Position numbers and translations under genes: made by a program. This document shows positions 33,560 through 45,033 of a stretch of DNA of 64,000 bases, one piece after another. The notes under the pieces are model-generated. The model was not told where the DNA came from and did no database searches. It saw only the letters and a program-made list of their open reading frames with translations. The stretch lies in contig NC_049980.1 in assembly GCF_000003815.2 (NCBI RefSeq), forward strand, positions 31,573,470-31,637,469. Reading direction: 5' to 3'. How positions within the stretch are numbered: position 1 is the first letter of the stretch; the number at the start of each line of letters is the position of its first letter. The DNA is from Branchiostoma floridae. Lineage: Eukaryota > Chordata > Leptocardii > Amphioxiformes > Branchiostomatidae.

Positions 33560-33999
33560 GTACATTTTACATGCTTAACCCCATGTTGGCTAGCACTGTC
33601 TGGGATCTTTGCACTGCTAATGACATTAAGAAGCTTGAAGCAGTACGACGCAGAGCTGCTCGCTGGGTGGCAAAAAGGTACAGACAGACCTACAGCGTCA
33701 GCGCAGTGCTGGATGACCTCCAGTGGCCTTCACTTCAGGAGCGGCGTCGAAAGGCCAGACTCATCACTTTTCAGAAGTGTCACACGGGTGAGCTAGCCAT
33801 TAGCTGTAAGACAAAGCCCACATCCACTGTACAAACCAGAAGTTCACTTCTGACACACTCTGAGGCATACCAAATCCCCACCAGCAGAACAATATACAGA
33901 CAAAACACCTTTTTCCCACGAACGATCATAGAGTGGAATAATCTCCCAGCGGAGGTGGCACTCACGACATCACTTTCAACCTTTAAATCCAAAGTTTAA
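33560..33999 (+). mobile_element. C-terminal fragment of a non-LTR retrotransposon
   Basis: The frame reads ANDIKKLEAVRRRAARWVAK, then DDLQWPSLQERRRKARL, FFPRTIIEWNNLPAEV and a stop at the 3' end. This is the region after the reverse transcriptase in CR1/L2-type LINEs (LE.vQRRAARfv ... LgW.sLqeRR...aRl ... FFPRTI.dWN.LP). The catalytic domain is absent, so it is a 5'-truncated dead copy. Its family differs from that of the LINE at 46431-48345. Confidence 0.85.
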
Positions 34000-34333
34000 C
34001 TTCTCGCGACCTGCGCAGTAGACTCTACGAAATGTAAAGGCTGCAGAATCCTCAATATGAATTATGATGAGGGCGGCAGCCTCAAACGAATGAAGAAGAA
34101 AGAACACCAAACGGCAGGTTTTGCTTTGTTTCCAGAGATTCAAAGACGATATTGAGTTCTGACAGAAAAGTTTTCTTTTAATGTTTCTCCCTCTCAGCCC
34201 AAAATTAATTTCCAAGAAAGATGAGTCAACCACTTGCAGAAAGGCACCCAGACTAATTAAGGTACTACTTGCTGTGTGATTCTTTTCCATAGCTATACAC
34301 TGCGGGACGGTTGTCTGCAAAGTCCGGATCAAA
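34000..34333. other. Upstream region of the lectin gene
   Basis: No coding exon is recognised. An in-frame TGA near 34276 closes the lectin reading frame upstream of its first ATG. A promoter or 5' UTR is therefore expected here, but no clear core element is visible. Confidence 0.4.
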
Positions 34334-37300
34334 ATGTACGCGCAAGCAGTGCCGGTTCGGACACCTTTCTCGCGGCCTCAAAACGGCCAAGTCCCCGGAC
34401 CGCCGGCCCAACCCCCTACTGTCCATCAGGGTGGTTCCCGCGGGCGTGTCCGCCATGGCAACGGGGCTGACAAGTCGCAAGAAGAACAAGAAGCGCCTTC
34501 GCACACTTACGCAGAAGCAGAGGCTGCGAAACGTAACGCAACGTACACGTCTGCAGGTAGGCTTGTAGTCTTGTAACTTGCCTTTTTCAGTACAACATGG
34601 GCATTTACTTGTAACATTAGGAAACGAGTTTTATTTAGAAATGTTGTGTGGTCAGCTACGGATAAAATAATTGTAAGTATCAAGCAATTTTCAGCGTTTG
34701 AAATACCCGGTCGTCTCCGCGACTTTTGTCACAAATTCTGCACAAAATCATGATCAGGTGGTGCAGTAAATCATCGCAAGACCCAGGCCGAATCATTGCC
34801 AGACTTCAATGAGGGGATTTTTTCATATTCTTTTATTCGGTGTAAATTGACGTAATCCTATCCTAAAACACGAAGTTTGAGACGCGACGTCTTATACAAA
34901 AGAATGAATGGCAAATGGCTGTGGATTTTGTTATTCTATGCAATTACCCGTATGATCAAAAAGGTGTAATATGAATAACTGGCTTCTACTGTCAATTGGT
35001 TTTCAATGGTTACTTGACACAAATTCCATGTGAAAGCTAACTATGCCATGCAATGATACATCTTCATTTGTGGAATTTACGGACGATTGGCACCCGTTAG
35101 GAGTTACAGCAAGAAAACTACAACCTTTCTCCCCCAAAACGTGTTTCTTTGTTGTTTGTTCTTTGTTGCCAAATCCAATTTACTCCCAATACAAACATAT
35201 GTCTGTTTTTTCTGTAGAGACCGCTTTGATCAGGTGATGCTAGAATGTCTAGGAAAGATTAAACGTCTTTCTTTTTGTACTTATTTGTACAGTTTATTTA
35301 GCTATAATTGTGCTTGAACAATGTATATCTGTACAATTATCTTAAGGTTATATTTTTGGTAGCGTTTGTGTATGTGTGTGGATAAATAGCCTAACTCGAG
35401 AGGGTCTGGATAAATTTATTGATATTTGGTATGTGGGTGTTGAGTATGGTATGAAACCTGGAAATAGTTAGTTTTTGGACCCCGTAGCGGCGTGTTTCAG
35501 TACTGCAGCGGAACTTCCGGTTTTAGTACACTTAGCTCTGGACATGCTATGGTCGTGATTTTTGAGCGGTAGATAGCCCTTGGAACAGGGAGTAAACTTG
35601 TTATGTAGTCTGCATATCCATAACCAAAAATGTTATATTTTCGGCAGCGTTTCCGTGAGTATGTGCATGGAAGAATAGCCTAACTCGAGAAGGTCTGGAT
35701 AAATTGTATTGATATTTGCTATGTGGGTGTTGATGAGAGCTGGAAATAAGTAAACTTGTTGTGTAGGTTTGAGTCTCCTAGGGTCATTTTTGAACAGTAA
35801 GAGCTCGTTTAGTTGCAGACATTGAAGGAAAACAACTAAAGAAGAGGTTAAAGGATTGTCGTATTCTTGATATGATCGGACGAAAATTAAGCAAATCAGA
35901 TTCATTTGCATAAATGCCAATATAGCCTAGACAATATTGTCTACTGTTATTTAGTTGTTGGAGATGATCAACTTCATTCAGACAAATTAGGACTTATTTG
36001 TATAGATAATGAGAAACACACATAATGCATCAGTTGAAAAAAAAATCACTTGTCGCCGGTATTGAAAATTTCAAAAACTGCTTTTGTTGCATAACTTCGA
36101 CTTAGTCTAGCAAAAAGCTTAAGAGGGAATCTTTTAATACCAAAACTTTTTTTCAGGAACGTAGTCGGAAACGCAACATTAACGTCCTAGGCCTGGATTA
36201 TTTCTTCATTATCTTCATAAGATGTCATGGAGGTTATATTTTCAGTAGCGTTTGTCTATCTGTCTGTCTGTCTGTCTGTCAACAAGATAACTCAAGAACG
36301 GCTCGATGGATTGGTTTCATAAATCGTGTGATGGTGGGGTGTGATGAAAGCTGGAAATGTATAGATATTGGGCCCCTAGCGGCTTTCCTTGGTACTGCAG
36401 CGCAGCTTCCGGTTTACTATCTCGTGCTATGAACAAGGTATGGTCACGGATCTTTAGTATTAGATAGCTCTTGTGCTCAGGATTAAGTGATATGAGTTTG
36501 AGCCCCTAGCAACTAGTTTTGGGATAACAGGGGCATTTTTGTCAAAAACTTCTGAAGTCGTTAACGCAAGAAGGGACCAACGAATTTTCATGATTGTTGG
36601 TATGTGGGTACCTTAGACAATGCTGTACAAAATAGAATACTAATTATGCAAAATAGAAGTATATTTACATAATTAATGAGACTAATCTATCAAAGCAGTT
36701 TTTTCAATGTATCGCTTGTCCCGGACATGATATGGTCTTGACATTTTAGTGGTAGATAGCTTTTAGCGTCATAAAAAAAGTGGGGCAAATTTCATTCCCC
36801 TAACACTTATTTTTAGGGGGCAGGGGCATTTTTGTCAAGACATTCCAAAGAGGATAATTGCAGAAAGGAATGACGGATTGACTTCATTTTAAGCATGCGT
36901 GTAGCCTTGGCAAAGATGTATATAATAATATACATGCTATGCAAATGATGGCCTAATTTGATAAATAATGTGGGAATTGCATAATTCCATTGTTTTCAAT
37001 AACCGGCCATGGACTGCAATGAATATAAGGTCTCGGACCGGAGTTTCTTTTACGATTTCGGAGGTTGGCGGACAACCTCAGGCCGATGGGCTACAGTTCC
37101 GCTAGTAAACGTAGGACGCGAAACTTAATCAATGTGGTGGAAAGCCGTTTACTGCCTCTTTCCGACAAACCTATTGGTATCATCTGTTGCCTCTTTTTTT
37201 TGGGTAAAATATGTAGCAAAATTTAAATTTTGGACCCGAAAACTATCATTTTTTAACACTTTTTTGATCGAAGCTGCTTGGAAAAAACAATTTTTCCCAG

Positions 37301-39772
37301 GATAACGGCCTACGTGGTAGAGAAGGTAAATTCTTCATGTTTATGAAAAATGAAAATAAAAAAAATTCCATGTGATAACTTTTTTGCAATCTCCGATGTC
37401 GTAATTTCTTCGAAATCGCATGGAAAACGATGCTATTTGCATCACCGTTGCAGCGGACTAATACAAAAATGGTTTCGCTGGAGGGCCAACTACTCCTCGC
37501 ACAAAAATAATACAACCCACGGGCTTTTCAGGAAATACGTCAAATCTATGCTCAGCTATAACGATCACCAAGCAATAGGGAGCACAAATTAGGGAGACAA
37601 CAGCGCACTTCCGGCCTATTACACCACCCTTCCGTCAACTCCGGACAGATTTGAACTCCGACTCGGAACCTTAACACATATGAGTTATGATAGATGGAAC
37701 ATAAGCAGATACCAAATATGCTAATGAGGAACTGATTTGCATAATATATGCGAACATTGCAAAACCGCTCAATGATTACTGATGGGAATTTTATACTTGT
37801 GACATGTGTATGTTAGTCAATGATGAACATCACCATGCATAAATCATGTACAAATGCAAATAAATTACATAGAATTTAAAAAGCTCTGCATATTTAATGG
37901 AGGTATGAGGTCGCCGAACTCTAGTTTGTTTATTATTTCAATAGCTTCTTGAATCCGCATGCAGATATAAACTCAGTTATAATCTCTAACAGACTGCACT
38001 TATCCGGGTGGTGTACGCAGTCGACATGCTCTCTGTAGCTTCATCCGCTCCCACCGCAGCTGTGTGGCCGCCGGCATTGCCGTCCTGATCGCTGTGGGAC
38101 TCGCCCCTCTGACGTTCATCAATAAAGCGGTAAACAGTCTTGTGACACAAACCTTTTTCTTAATATCTTTACGCTGTTTCTGTTGTTCTTTGTAAGGGAC
38201 TATATAGTTAAGACATGCTGCTGTATTTCCTTAATTTTTGCGACGTTCGTCTTTAGGAAATAACTCATCTGTCCACCACTGTTGACGCCTTGAAGCGCGA
38301 CCAAGACGGCATGCGCCAGCTGTCCACCACTGTTGACGCCTTGAAGCGCGACCAAGACGACATGCGCCAACTGTCCTCCACTGTTGACGCCTTGAAGCGC
38401 TACCAAGACGACATGCGCCAGCTGTCCACCACTGTTGACGCCTTGAAGGGCGACCAAGACGACATCCGCCAGTTGTCCACCACTGTTGACGCCTTGAAGC
38501 GAGCCCAAGACGACATGCGCCAACTGTCCACCACTGTTGACGCTTTGAAGCGCGACGAAGACAACTTGCGCCAGCTGTCCACTACTGTTGACGCCTTGAA
38601 GCGCAACCAAGACGACTTGCGCCAACTGTCCACCACTGTTAACGCCTTGAAGCGCGACGAAGACGACATGCGCCAACTCTTCACCACTGTTGATGCCTTG
38701 AAGCGCGACCTGGACAAGGAGAGAAGCCAAACCGCCGCCTTGGAGCAGCGTCTTCACGAGATTAGTAAGTTCGATTGGAGTTGCTATATCTGTGAGGGTC
38801 TTTTTACAAACATCATTATTCCTCCCGCGGGAGGGCTGGGACCGAAGGTGATGCGGAATACACCTTGTTGTATCCTATTTATGTCATATCCACCTGAGAA
38901 AACCCCTGTTTTGATGCAAAATGCGACAGAAGTTGAACAAATTTGGTGCCCTCGAACAAAAAGTGTTGCAACAGTAATATTCCAACGTCCGAATCAGGTA
39001 TTCGAACTTTCGATGGCGCCGCACTCGGCCCGCTCGAACCATTTCAAATTATTCGAATGGAGCCCGTGTGATACGCCTTTCGAACCTTTGCGATATGGAA
39101 GTTATGGCCCGGTCGGGAACACCCGTATCGAACGTTTTCTCGTCACAGGTATGACATAAACATTTACACACCTGGGTGGAGGTAAGATAGTCGTTTTAAG
39201 TATCTTTCCCAGGGGCCTAAGATCGGTAGCATGGCAGGATTCTTATGGAGTAAATGGGATGGTTTGTCAGTGATGGAATTCTTTAACATTTTAATTTTAC
39301 CGATGTCTATCGCTGCGTCTGTTGCTGACTCAATGCTTTGTTTTTTCCAGCATCCTGCTCTAAAGGTTACACAGAGTTCCGTGGAATCTGCTACAGGGCC
39401 TCCAATATAAGGAAGACCTTCCGCGAAGCGACGGTCACCTGTAGTGAGGACGGCGGCACCCTCGCCATGCCCCGAGACGCTGAGACCAACGCCTTCCTGG
39501 TCTCCTTGTACAAGTCCGTGAGCGACGGGTATTTCTGGTTCGGCCTGCACGATCAGATCGAAGAGGACAGCTTTGAGTGGGTGGATGGTTTTCCGCTTGG
39601 AACGTACAACTCCTGGTACCCGGGAGAACCAAACAACGCCGGGGGCATAGAGGATTGTGTTTACTTACGTCCAACTTTCAGGGCCAAGTGGAACGATGCA
39701 GCGTGTTCTGAGCGCCATCACTTCATATGCCAGGCTGTTCCAGGTACTGATTATGACCGTACCATTTCCTGA
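34334..39772 (+). CDS. Type II membrane C-type lectin with coiled-coil stalk
   Basis: There are four exons in consistent phase: 34334-34556, 37993-38129, 38257-38764 and 39351-39772, giving 429 residues. Exon 1 is a polar, Arg/Pro/Gly-rich cytoplasmic tail ending HTYAEAEAAKRNATYTSAG. Exon 2 carries a transmembrane segment (CVAAGIAVLIAVGLAPLTFI) after basic residues, so the C terminus should be outside. Exon 3 has nine copies of the 17-residue stalk repeat LSTTVDALKRDQDDMRQ. Exon 4 is a C-type lectin domain with WFGLHDQ, the EPN motif of mannose-type calcium-dependent sugar binding, WND and the expected cysteines. It is probably a cell-surface pattern-recognition or adhesion lectin; this is inference. 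Exon 4 may instead splice out at CAG/GTACTG (39744) into a further exon. Exon 3 may be extended to 39148. Confidence 0.88.
35340..37930. repeat. Nested dispersed repeats in lectin intron 1
   Basis: Three copies of the body GGTTATATTTT..GTAGCGTTTGT ... AACTCGAGA/AACTCAAGAACGG ... CTGGATAAATT/GGATTG start near 35343, 35630 and 36235. A terminal GAGGTATGAGGTCGCCGAACTCTAGTT ends near 37925, as at 18800-18830. A GC-rich segment at about 37010-37110 and an AT-rich segment at 37150-37640 match nothing I know. No exon is supported. Confidence 0.6.
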
Positions 39773-39892
39773 AACTCTTTTATCTAGTTTATATATCTAT
39801 GATCGTTGGTATCTGATTTCCAAGGGCGCTTTTACAAAATCTTAACAAATCAAACATGATTACTAACATATGTTATATATTACTAATAACAT

Positions 39893-40930
39893 GTCTTTGT
39901 AACAGGCTTACTAAAGGTCTTTGTAACAGGCTTTCTAAAAGTCTCTGTAACAGGCCTAATAAAAGTCTTTGTAACAGGCTTCATAAAGGTCTTTGTAACA
40001 GGCGTCACAAAAGTCTTTGTAACAGGCTTCATAAAAGTCTTTGTAACAGGCTTCATAAAAGTCTTTGTAACAGGCTTCACAAAAGTTTTTGTAACAGGCT
40101 TAATACAAGTCTTTGTAACATACAGGCTTCATAAAAGTCTTTGTAACAGGCTTCATAAAAGTCTTTGTAAGAGGCTTGATAAAAGTCTTTGTAACAGACT
40201 TTAGAAAAATCTTTGTAACAGACTTCTGAAAATTCTTTGTAACAGGCTTCATAAAAGTCTTTCTAACAGGCTTTAGAAAAGCCTTTGTAACAGACTTTAG
40301 AAAAGCCTTTGCTCTAAAGCCTTTGTAACAGGCGTTAGAAACGTCTTTGTAACAGGCTTAATAAAATTCTCCGTAACAGACTTAATAAAAGTCTTTGTAA
40401 CAGACTTTAGAAAAGCCTTTGTGACAGGCTTTAGAAAAGCCTTTGTAACAGGCGTTAGAAACGTCTTTGTAACAGGCTTAATCAAATTCTCAGTAACAGA
40501 CTTAATGAAAGGTATTTGTAACAGGCTTTCAGAAAAGCCTTTGTAACAGACTTAATAAAAGTCTTTGTAACAGGCACCATAAAGGTCTTTGTAACAGGCT
40601 TATCTAAAGTATTTGTGACAGGCTTCATAAAAGTCTTTTTAACAGGCTTCATAAAAGTCTTTGTAACAGGCTTCATAAAAGTCTTTGTTACAGGCTTCAG
40701 AAAATTCTTTGTAACAGGCTTCAGAAAAGTCTTTGTAACATGCTTCATAAAAGTCTTTGTAACATGCTTAATAAAAGTCTTTGTAACAGACTTCATAAAA
40801 GTCTTTGTAACAGACTTCATAAGATTCTGTGTAACAGGCTTCATAAAAGTCTTTGTGACAGGCTTAAGAAAAATCTTTGTAACAGACTTCATAAAAGTCT
40901 TTGTAACAGACTTAATAAAAGTTCTAAACA
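39893..40930. repeat. 24-bp minisatellite directly after the lectin gene
   Basis: About 43 copies of the unit GTCTTTGTAACAGGCTTCAT plus AAAA cover more than 1 kb, with clustered variants (TTAGAAAAGCC, AATACAAG). Since 24 is a multiple of three, several frames stay open (FVTGFIKV on +, KTFMKPVT on -). These are not treated as genes. Every unit contains TTTGTAACAGG, which resembles a 3' splice site. Confidence 0.95.
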
Positions 40931-41076
40931 AGACTGTGGTTTCGGCTGTATTATGAGGGGCGACTGCGGTTAGTGTTGGCGTTTCCAATTACAATATGCA
41001 TGTCTGAATATGGTATGAATGCGTCAAACAATTCTACCCTGTTATGACAGAGCGAAACTCGTGGAGTACATGACAT

Positions 41077-41292
41077 GATGTCATCTTGTCAACAGTGGAG
41101 GATTAGCATGAACTCCTTGTGGGTAATCAGGTACAAGAAAGTGACCCCAGTCGTCCACTTCCGGGTCATGTCCAGCGCATTTCCGTTCGCTGGTGAGCGT
41201 GCCGAAAAGACGCCGGAGACTTTCTCTCGCCTTTCTTTCTTTTGAGACGCCAGTTCCCGTTTTGATCTGATCTAATCGCAGATAACTGTCAG
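41077..41292 (+). promoter_or_regulatory. ZNF unit 7: diverged CRE, ETS site and first exon
   Basis: The CRE position reads TGATGTCA (41077-41084), one base off consensus. GTAATCAGGTACAAG is followed by ACTTCCGGGTCA at 41157-41168, then CAGCGCATTTCCGTTCG and GACGCCGGAGACTTTCTCTC. The exon ends ATAACTGTCAG at 41292 before GTAAGG. The partner is ZNF-6 at 42476. Confidence 0.8.
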
Positions 41293-41785
41293 GTAAGGAG
41301 TGTTGACGACTCTCTGTGTAAGGCTGTGTGACGATGTCGAAGTAAAGAACTACAAGTAACGATTTCGCGATGGTTTTTAGTGTTTTGTTTGTGCTAGACG
41401 ATGAACGGTAAAAACAGGAAGGGTAAGCTTGGGGGCTATTGATATCTTCAAAGTTGACAAACTAAGTTTAACAGGACTCAAGAGAAGTAATGCAGGCTGT
41501 GTTAGAAGTGACATGAATAATTTTACATTCTTGTGTATGTATAGAAATATAGCATTTTGGACAATGCAAGAAGACACAACGTAGGTGAGTTCCGTATGCC
41601 AGAAACCCCTCCATCGGCCCCGGCCGAAGAATTTCTCCCTTACGAGTTTCCCACATCTGGTGTCCATCAATGCCTGTTGACAGCGGCCTAGTGGGGCCGG
41701 GGGATGGTACGTTTGTTATTGGGGGTGTGGGGCGGTGGGGTGAATGGTACATTTGTAGTGCATGGGCTGCAAACTCGGTGGCGGT

Positions 41786-41871
41786 TACTCTCCAAGCAGA
41801 GGTCGAATCGCGCAGATATAGTAGTAGTCGAAAAAATTACAACGGCGCTCTTCCTACCTGCTTGGAGAGTA
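41786..41871. mobile_element. 86-bp minimal copy of the TACTCTCCAAGCAG element
   Basis: Ends TACTCTCCAAGCAGAGGTCG and CCTGCTTGGAGAGTA are flanked by GGTGGCGGT (41777-41785) and GGTAGCGGT (41872-41880), a 9-bp target duplication with one mismatch. It lies in the ZNF unit 7 intron and is absent from the paralogous intron positions of units 5, 6 and 8. Confidence 0.85.
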
Positions 41872-41969
41872 GGTAGCGGTGGACTTGTTCAGTCACGTTT
41901 CATGAGCCAGGATGCCTCCAAGCAGACGCTGTGGTGTCCATTGTAACACTCTTCTATGCTGCAAACTTA

Positions 41970-42399
41970 GGCCACGCTGACTTAATGTTATGGATGGCAT
42001 CCGCACGCGTTGATTTTCACCTGTTCTCAAAAACATTGTGGCCACAAATTGGTCACATATCACCCAGTAGCATCACTGATTAATCATAATTTTATACTGG
42101 CCAGACGATCTGCTCTCCAGGTTGTGGTGGTACATGGGGCCACAGTGTTGTTCGGACTCTTTAAACAAGAATGGCAATGATAAAAAGAAACATGATTGAA
42201 ATGGCGACGGTTGTCTCTTACAGTCTAACTGGGGAACTGGGGAGTGAATATAAGACAAACCAAGCATGGGAAAGAATGGAATGGATGTTAAGTCCTCTGG
42301 TTTACCAGCATTTTATGACAGGTTTCTCTTTGTTCGCCCTCTCGCATTAGTTTGGGGGTCTCAAGAGGATGTCATCCATAGAATTTTGTCATTGTGACC
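41970..42399. mobile_element. Ancestral Harbinger-like MITE in the ZNF unit 7 intron
   Basis: This is orthologous in position and sequence to 29716-30109. Left GGCCACGCTGACTTAATG...GGATGGCATCCGC mirrors right GAGGATGTCATCCATAG...TTGTGACC. TTA precedes it. The inner part (for example AATGGCGACGGTTGTCTCTTACAG) is also shared with unit 8. Confidence 0.7.
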
Positions 42400-42475
42400 A
42401 TATGAATAAAAAATATACCATTGACAAATTTTGATTTTTCCTACTTTTTTCCTCACAAGTTATAGAAGCGACCAG

Positions 42476-43879
42476 ATGGCGACAACAAAGAGTCAACGTG
42501 ATGATGTTGGCAGAGGTTCGGTTGGAGGGTTTGTCAACACTCTTCATAGGTGTGAGGAGTGCAGCAAAGAGTTCAGTAGACCTGGTAGTCTGAAGATTCA
42601 CATGCGGACTCACACGGGGGAGAAACCCTACAGGTGTGAGGAGTGCAGCAAGCAGTTCAGAGAGCTGGGTCATCTAAAGACTCACATGCGTACTCACACA
42701 GGGGAGAAACCCTACACGTGTGAGGAGTGCAACAGGCAGTTCAGTCAACTGAGTGCTCTGAAGACTCACACGCGCACTCATACAGGTGAGAAGCCCTACA
42801 GGTGTGAGGAGTGCAGCAGGCAGTTCAGCACAACGGTTCATCTCAAGATACACTTGCGGATTCACACAGGTGAGAAACCCTACAAGTGTGAAGAGTGCAG
42901 CAGGCAGTTCAGTCAGTTGAGTCATTTAAAGCAACACATGCGGATTCACACAGGGGAGAAGCCATACAGTTGTGAGGAGTGCTGTAAGCAGTTCGGCACA
43001 GCACGTAATCTGAACATTCACTTCAGGACTCACACAGGTGAAAAACCCTTCACGTGTGAGGAGTGCAGCAGGCAGTTCAGAACTCAGGGTCATCTAAAGA
43101 GCCACATGCGGACTCACACAGGGGAGAAACCCTACAGTTGTGAGGAGTGCAGCAAGCAGTTCAGTCAACTGTGTGCTCTGAAGGCTCACATGCGCACCCA
43201 CACAGGGAAGAAACCTTACAGTTGTGAGGAGTGCAGCATGAAGTTCAGTCAGCTTGGTGATCTAAAAAAACACATGCGGACTCACACAGGGGAAAAGCCC
43301 TACAGATGTGAGGAGTGCAGCAAGCAGTTCCGTTACTTGGATTATCTGAAGATTCACATGCGTACTCACACTGGGGAGAAACCCTACAGGTGTGAGGAGT
43401 GCGGTAGGCAATTTAGTCAGCTGAGTCATCTGAAAAGTCATGTGCAAACTCACACAGGGGAGAAACCCCACAAGTGTGAGGAGTGCAACAAGCAGTTCAG
43501 TCAGCTGGGTGAACTGAAGATTCACATGCGGACTCACACGGGGGAGAAACCCTACAGGTGTGAGGAGTGCAGTAGACAGTTCAGTCAGCTTAGTAATCTA
43601 AAGAGCCATATGCATACTCACAATGGGAAGAAACCCTACAGGTGTGAGGAGTGCAGCAGGCAATTCAGCAGGCTGGAATATCTAAAGAGCCACATGCGGA
43701 CTCACACAGGAGAGAAACCCTACAGGTGTGAGGAGTGCAGCAGGCAGTTCAGTCAGCTGGGTCTTCTGAAGAGACACATGCTGACTCACACAGGGGAGAA
43801 ACCCTTTACGTGTGAGGAGTGCAGCAAACAGTTCAGTAGACTGGATGCTATGAAGAATCACATGAAAAAACACGTGTGA
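42476..43879 (+). CDS. C2H2 zinc-finger protein, 16 fingers (ZNF-6)
   Basis: A single coding exon encodes 467 residues. The start is ATG at 42476 (GACCAGATGGCG) just after the acceptor AAGTTATAG; an upstream frame extension runs through the intron and is not used. The leader is [20 protein letters not shown]. Sixteen fingers follow, with varied helices ([56 protein letters not shown] and others). Two linkers are altered: TGKKPY after finger 8 and NGKKPY after finger 13. It ends [12 protein letters not shown]. It is a predicted nuclear DNA-binding regulator with unknown target. The C-terminal finger and 3' UTR match ZNF-7; the leader and fingers 3-7 are also related to ZNF-5. Confidence 0.92.
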   Translation: MATTKSQRDDVGRGSVGGFVNTLHRCEECSKEFSRPGSLKIHMRTHTGEKPYRCEECSKQFRELGHLKTHMRTHTGEKPYTCEECNRQFSQLSALKTHTRTHTGEKPYRCEECSRQFSTTVHLKIHLRIHTGEKPYKCEECSRQFSQLSHLKQHMRIHTGEKPYSCEECCKQFGTARNLNIHFRTHTGEKPFTCEECSRQFRTQGHLKSHMRTHTGEKPYSCEECSKQFSQLCALKAHMRTHTGKKPYSCEECSMKFSQLGDLKKHMRTHTGEKPYRCEECSKQFRYLDYLKIHMRTHTGEKPYRCEECGRQFSQLSHLKSHVQTHTGEKPHKCEECNKQFSQLGELKIHMRTHTGEKPYRCEECSRQFSQLSNLKSHMHTHNGKKPYRCEECSRQFSRLEYLKSHMRTHTGEKPYRCEECSRQFSQLGLLKRHMLTHTGEKPFTCEECSKQFSRLDAMKNHMKKHV

Positions 43880-45033
43880 CAGATTCTCGGGAAAGATTGA
43901 TATACCCCAAATGTTTGTTTCTTAGTTCAGTTCATGCTTCTTGCCACAATGTTCATGCTGTTTGCTACACTACCATCGGTTATGAATAGCTAATATTTGC
44001 TATTATTATACTGCATACTACACTCAAACCTTCAAGGCTCTTCTGATTTACTTTGAATGTAAAACTAATCTGAAAAAATAAGTACCATTATCCTAGTCTT
44101 AAGACAAACCTTGTTTGGTTAGTTTTCTTCCTATGTTGTTTTTAGTTAAAGTGTGATAGTATGATGAAGAGGCTTGTTGACATTGTTGGGTTCCCTTGCT
44201 TTCTCCGCATACGAGGTTCTTTACGGTAGCTGCAGAGATATTAGGCACGGGGTTACGTTAATTTACTTTCATTCCGTTACATAAATACGGACTTAACTGT
44301 AGCACTTCAGAGCCATCTCATCTGTTGCTTTTTGATAATGTAGCTATAGATAAAGTAGGCACAGGGTTACATACTGAATTTTATATCTATATAGGTTGGG
44401 ATGTTTCCATGTATCCTGTATGCACTTGTATATCTATTCAGCTCTAACAATTTCTTTTCAAAACACTTTATCTATTTTTCATATGATAGCAGCTTTGTTG
44501 CGATAGTTTGCGAGATGTTATAGTGTACGTTTAAGAGGTTTACTTACTAACGATAACGTCTAAAACTGTAACTGTGGAGATGATAGACACTTAGTAATGT
44601 CCATTTAGGGCCCTTCTTTTACAGTTGCCCGCGTGGTTTATTCTGTTGCAGTCCAGGTTTGATTGTAGCATTGTTACTAACTGATATAAATTGTATGTTT
44701 ATACATGTAGAAGTATTTGTAGTTCTCTTGTATGTTATTGTGTATTGTTGAGATTTGAGAAAATCTTGTTAGTTGTGGTGTCAATTTAGGATTCTTCGTC
44801 ATAGCACTGTATATGATACCCTTATATGATAGCATCAACTGTTCTTTTCCATATAACTTTGTTCTTTTTCATATAACTTTGTTATAATCAATTTTGATAT
44901 TTACGGTCTACCTACAAGTTTAGTTTTATTTTACTAGCTGTAGAGATGATAGTAATATGTTTATGTTTATTTTTGGTCTCTTCTGTTATATTTCATTATG
45001 ATATTTATTCTGTTACTGTTCGGTTACAATAAA
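43880..45033 (+). terminator. 3' UTR and polyadenylation signal of ZNF-6
   Basis: The AT-rich 3' UTR contains CGCATACGAGGTTCTTTACGG and GATATTAGGCACGGGGTTACG, as after ZNF-7. The signal is AATAAA at 45028-45033, followed by CTGTTATAACACTGAAGG. At 44330 the uninterrupted GATAATGTAGC is the empty site for the transposon found after ZNF-7. Confidence 0.78.

Noticed and set aside
39856-40988. Repetitive peptides FVTGFIKV and KTFMKPVT on opposite strands
   Set aside because: The 24-bp satellite keeps several frames open on both strands. There are frame breaks throughout and no start, signal or domain.
42431-42475. Extended N terminus of ZNF-6 (and of ZNF-3 from 22154)
   Set aside because: The extra codons lie in the intron before the conserved splice acceptor. 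The family start is the ATG right after GACCAG or GACTTG.
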